Shown piece by piece: positions 61,325 to 64,000 of a DNA stretch of 64,000 nucleotides (position 1 is its first letter; each line of letters begins with the position of its first letter). Made by a program: the position numbers and the translations under genes. The notes beneath the pieces were generated by a model. It made no database searches, was not told the DNA's origin, and was given only the letters and a program-made list of their open reading frames with translations. The DNA is taken from positions 1-64,000 of the forward strand of contig JAEUJN010000082.1 in the NCBI GenBank assembly GCA_016794595.1, given 5' to 3'. Source of the DNA: Kineosporiaceae bacterium. GTDB taxonomy: Bacteria; Actinomycetota; Actinomycetes; Actinomycetales; Kineosporiaceae.

Positions 61325-62568
61325 TGGCCACCGGCTCCCCCACGCGCTCCCGCGACAGCGTCACCAGCACGACGACCACCACGACCACCACCACGTACTT
61401 CTGGGAGCGGCGCCGGGCGGGCGCGCTGCCCTGGGTCCTCGGGGCGGTCGGCCTGATGGGTCTCGGTCTGGCCCACGACGTTCCGATGCGCCACACCATC
61501 GAGAAGGATCTGGAGACCCGCTCGGCCGCCGCCCTGGCCGACGCCCCCGGGGTCCAGGTCGACTTCACCGGGCGCGACGGCGTCCTGAGCGGCACCCTGC
61601 CCCCCGGGGTGGACGCAGCCGCCCTGATCGCCGAGGTCGAGGCGGTCGAGGGCGTGCGCGTGGTCACGGCGGACTTCGGCGGCTCGGCCGGTACCGGCGG
61701 CGAGGCGACGCCGTCCCCCTCGGCCGGGGCCACCGGCGAGGTCTCGCCCTCGGCCCCCGCACCAGCGGCCTCCACCGCCGGATCCTCGCCCAGCGGCGCC
61801 GGACCGTCGGCGTCCGCCTCGGCGGCGGCAGCACTGCCCGCGGTCACCGCAGTGACCAGCGGGGGCAGCGTGACCCTCAGCGGCACGGTGCCCAACGAGC
61901 AGGCCCGCCAGGCGATGGTGGCCGCGGCCACCGCGACCTTCGGTGCCGGCAAGGTGATCGACCAGCTGACGGTCGACCCGGCGGTCTCCGATCAGGGCCT
62001 GACCGGGTTCGGCACGCTGGTGGGCTCCCTGGGCACCGGCAGCGCGGCGACGGCGGCACTGAAGGACGGTGCACTGACCCTGAGCGGCACCGTGGCGGAC
62101 GCGGCGACCAAGACCGCAGCCGAGACCGCAGCCCAGGCCGTGACCGGGGATCCGGGAGCCGTGACCTCCCAGCTGGCCGTGGCCGGCGCCGGGTCGAACG
62201 CCGGCACCGGGTCGGGCAACGCCCCGCAGCAGCGGCTGAACTCGCTGCCGCAGATCACCTTCCGGACGGGCAGCACCCAGCTCACCCCCGACGGGTTGCG
62301 GGCCGTGCGCCAGGCAGCGGCCGTGCTGAAGGCCAATCCCTCGGTCAAGGTGCGCATCGAGGGCCACACGGACGACGTCGGTCAGGCAGCCACGAACCTG
62401 CGCCTGAGCACGGCGCGGGCGGAGAGGGTGCGCCAGGTGCTGCACAGCCTGGGGATCGCCCACGAGCGCATGTCCTACCGCGGCTATGGCGAGGCCCGGC
62501 CGAAGCTGGCCAACAGCTCGACCGCCAACCGGGCAGTCAACCGGCGGGTGGAGTTCATCGTCCTGTGA
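61324..62568 (+). CDS. OmpA-family protein with BON-like repeats
   Basis: Envelope protein of 414 residues. An N-terminal helix (about 33-50, ALPWVLGAVGLMGLGLAH), two BON-like domains (about 55-120 and 175-290), then an OmpA peptidoglycan-binding domain (about 298-414: ITFRTGSTQLTPDGLRAV, VRIEGHTDDVGQAATNLRLS, YRGYGEARP, NRRVEFIVL). It resembles mycobacterial ArfA (Rv0899). A run of Thr codons (STTTTTTTTT) lies at residues 15-24. Co-translated with the HhH protein. Confidence 0.88.
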   Translation: MATGSPTRSRDSVTSTTTTTTTTTYFWERRRAGALPWVLGAVGLMGLGLAHDVPMRHTIEKDLETRSAAALADAPGVQVDFTGRDGVLSGTLPPGVDAAALIAEVEAVEGVRVVTADFGGSAGTGGEATPSPSAGATGEVSPSAPAPAASTAGSSPSGAGPSASASAAAALPAVTAVTSGGSVTLSGTVPNEQARQAMVAAATATFGAGKVIDQLTVDPAVSDQGLTGFGTLVGSLGTGSAATAALKDGALTLSGTVADAATKTAAETAAQAVTGDPGAVTSQLAVAGAGSNAGTGSGNAPQQRLNSLPQITFRTGSTQLTPDGLRAVRQAAAVLKANPSVKVRIEGHTDDVGQAATNLRLSTARAERVRQVLHSLGIAHERMSYRGYGEARPKLANSSTANRAVNRRVEFIVL

Positions 62569-62617
62569 GGCGTCCGGCCCCCTGTGGGGCCGGGCTGGTC
62601 AGGACGCGGCAGCAACG

Positions 62618-62653
62618 CATCGAGGCGGGTCCCCCCGGGGCCCGCCTCGACGC
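62618..62653 (+). terminator. Terminator after the OmpA gene
   Basis: TCGAGGCGGG (62620-62629) pairs with CCCGCCTCGA (62641-62650) around a C/G-rich loop; TTTCCCC follows. It ends the HhH-OmpA transcript. Confidence 0.75.
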
Positions 62654-62917
62654 TTTCCCCGGTCGGTGCCCGCCTGGACCCGGCCCGCTCGTCGCCCAGC
62701 CATCGGGCTCCCCACCTGATCACGCCACCCAGTGCCGGATCGTCACCGAGCGATGGACTCATCGGGACTTTCCATGACAGTCAGTGATGACGACTCCACC
62801 CGGCGGGACCAGTTGCCGGGTTCGGATACCTTCTGTCACGCGCGCGGTGTTCACTGTTCGATGACGGGGCGAGAGATCGTTGGCGCGCCCCGGGGCACGA
62901 GTCTCGAGGGAGGTCGC

Positions 62918-64000
62918 ATGGCGTGGTTCGCTGTGCACTCCGCACTCATGCTCCTGCTCGCCTTCGTGGTCGGCTTGCTGAGTGGGTGGCTCATCTGGGG
63001 TCTGCGCTGGGTCAGGGCCCAGGAGCACGTCCTCCAGCGGCCCGAGGTGGTCGCCGACCCCGTGACCGGCACCTCCCCGCCGCACCCGGCCGAGGAGCTG
63101 TGGACGGCGTCCGCGGTGCCGGCACCGGCGGGTCACGTGCCTCCTCCTGCGGTGATCCGGATGGCGCCTCAGCCCGTCGGGCCGACGATCGAGAGTCACC
63201 GCGCGATGGCGGCGGAGGTGATCGCGCGCAACGGGTCCACGACCCAATCGCAGGACGCCGCCGCGTCCCCGGTGGGAACGCTGGTCTCCGCCGCGGCGTC
63301 GGCCGGCGCTCGGGGTGGTCTCGGCGTCGAGGTCGGGGGGGACGCGGGCCCCTTCGCCGATCCGGAGCTCGCCGATCGAGCGCCGACCCTGCTGCCCAGA
63401 ACCGGCGAACCGCAGGACTGGCCGGCCACCCCACCCTCCGTGGCCGACGTCCCCGAGGGTGAGGGCGAGGGCGACGCCGCCGAACCGGTCTCGGCGCCGG
63501 AGGCAGTCGGCGACGCCCCGGCCGATGCTCCGGGGGCGACGCTGATCGACGACCTCACCGAGATCGACGGTGTCACGCCGCAGATGGCCGCCGCCCTGGC
63601 CTCCGAAGGTCTCGGCTCCTTCTTCGCCGTGGCCAACGCCTCCGAGGACGAGCTGCGCCGGGCCCTGCGGGTCAACCGCATTCGCTCGGCCCCGGGGATC
63701 GCGTTCTGGGCCTCCCGCGCCGCCGAGCTCGTGGAACAGGCACAGGCCGAGAGCGCGAGCGAGGACGCCGTGGAGGCACTCGACGAGCACCCGGCCGACG
63801 TGCCGGCGGCCGCCGCCGTCCCGGCCACCGCCCCCATCCCCCTGCGACCCCGGGACACACCGCCTCCCATCCCGGCGGCCGCCACGGCACCGGTCGTGGA
63901 GCCCACTGCACCGCCCGCCCTTCCGCCCGCCGTTCCCGCCGCGCCGGCCGAGACCACCCCCCGCACCCTCGACGCCCCCGCCCCCGCCCCCGCCCCCACT
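62918..64000 (+). CDS. Second membrane-anchored HhH-like protein, cut by window end
   Basis: Open from ATG 62918 (ribosome site GAGGGAGG) to the last base, 361 codons with no stop, so it is partial. It begins MAWFAVHSALMLLLAFVVGL then SGWLIWGLRW (one membrane helix), followed by a Pro/Ala/Glu/Val linker. A conserved block, TLIDDLTEIDGVTPQMAAAL (about 208-227) to RRALRVNRIRSAPGIAFWA, looks like a diverged helix-hairpin-helix unit. It shares the layout of the protein at 60254, implying duplication or partnership. The region 62654-62917 upstream is non-coding and probably contains its promoter. Confidence 0.7.
   Translation, partial: MAWFAVHSALMLLLAFVVGLLSGWLIWGLRWVRAQEHVLQRPEVVADPVTGTSPPHPAEELWTASAVPAPAGHVPPPAVIRMAPQPVGPTIESHRAMAAEVIARNGSTTQSQDAAASPVGTLVSAAASAGARGGLGVEVGGDAGPFADPELADRAPTLLPRTGEPQDWPATPPSVADVPEGEGEGDAAEPVSAPEAVGDAPADAPGATLIDDLTEIDGVTPQMAAALASEGLGSFFAVANASEDELRRALRVNRIRSAPGIAFWASRAAELVEQAQAESASEDAVEALDEHPADVPAAAAVPATAPIPLRPRDTPPPIPAAATAPVVEPTAPPALPPAVPAAPAETTPRTLDAPAPAPAPT

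Noticed and set aside
62760-62780. DosR-like box (GGGACTTT half-site) before the last gene
   Set aside because: Only one half matches; the second half does not complete the palindrome.

Overview
This window is chromosomal DNA of a very high-GC actinobacterium. The signs are extreme GC bias at third codon positions, frequent GTG starts, many 4-base stop/start overlaps, a Spo0M-like protein, two riboswitch classes in typical actinobacterial settings, and an Ehr-type membrane complex resembling the mycobacterial Rv0081-Rv0087 locus (from memory). Genus cannot be fixed from the sequence. There are no rRNA genes, CRISPR arrays or recognisable insertion sequences.

Layout. 1-2.7 kb is an accessory strip: a tyrosine recombinase, a HicAB module, a VapBC-type module, and a tRNA-Arg(CCU) whose 3' end faces them, as at an integrative-element boundary. 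2.7-7 kb holds an intergenic palindrome and two convergent FHA-domain proteins. 7-11 kb has exopolyphosphatase, a glycosyltransferase divergent from a PIG-L deacetylase, and a small-molecule kinase. 11-14.5 kb has a membrane-anchored barnase-like RNase with its barstar gene, then a PAS-GGDEF/HDOD signalling pair. 14.6-19.2 kb is a fatty-acid beta-oxidation operon (acyl-CoA dehydrogenase, thiolase, FadB-type fusion). 19.3-20.8 kb is a fluoride-resistance operon: fluoride riboswitch, a stress-protein-like gene and two crcB genes. 20.9-24.5 kb has a GMC oxidoreductase with its TetR regulator, an SRPBCC protein and a universal stress protein.

24.5-30.6 kb has an HNH protein, a secreted NlpC/P60 peptidase under a c-di-AMP (ydaO) riboswitch, a DtxR-family regulator, a photolyase, an RTX-repeat exported protein, and a tiny ORF behind an exceptionally strong Shine-Dalgarno sequence. 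30.8-39.8 kb has two small membrane proteins, a SixA phosphatase and a seven-gene operon: ArsR regulator plus six subunits of a complex I/group 4 hydrogenase-related complex that lacks the Ni-ligand cysteines. 39.8-45.4 kb has serC, a sensor-like membrane protein, an exported protein, a methyltransferase and an APH-type kinase. 45.5-48 kb is a three-gene ABC-2 exporter. 48-58.3 kb is mixed housekeeping and accessory content: Spo0M-like, ArsR/AHSA1 pair, DUF2237, acetyltransferase, L-serine dehydratase, CPBP protease, lipoproteins, PhyH oxygenase, ribokinase-like and AlkZ-like genes. 58.3-64 kb has a long perfect palindrome, an NCS2 purine permease, and an envelope cluster (membrane-HhH protein, BON/OmpA protein, and a second membrane protein cut by the window end).

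Recurring regulatory theme: several promoters (hicAB, vapBC, ppx and probably arsR at 50.6 kb) place a TANNNT -10 element 6-8 bases before the start codon, which predicts leaderless mRNAs. At both toxin-antitoxin modules the -10 overlaps a short inverted repeat.
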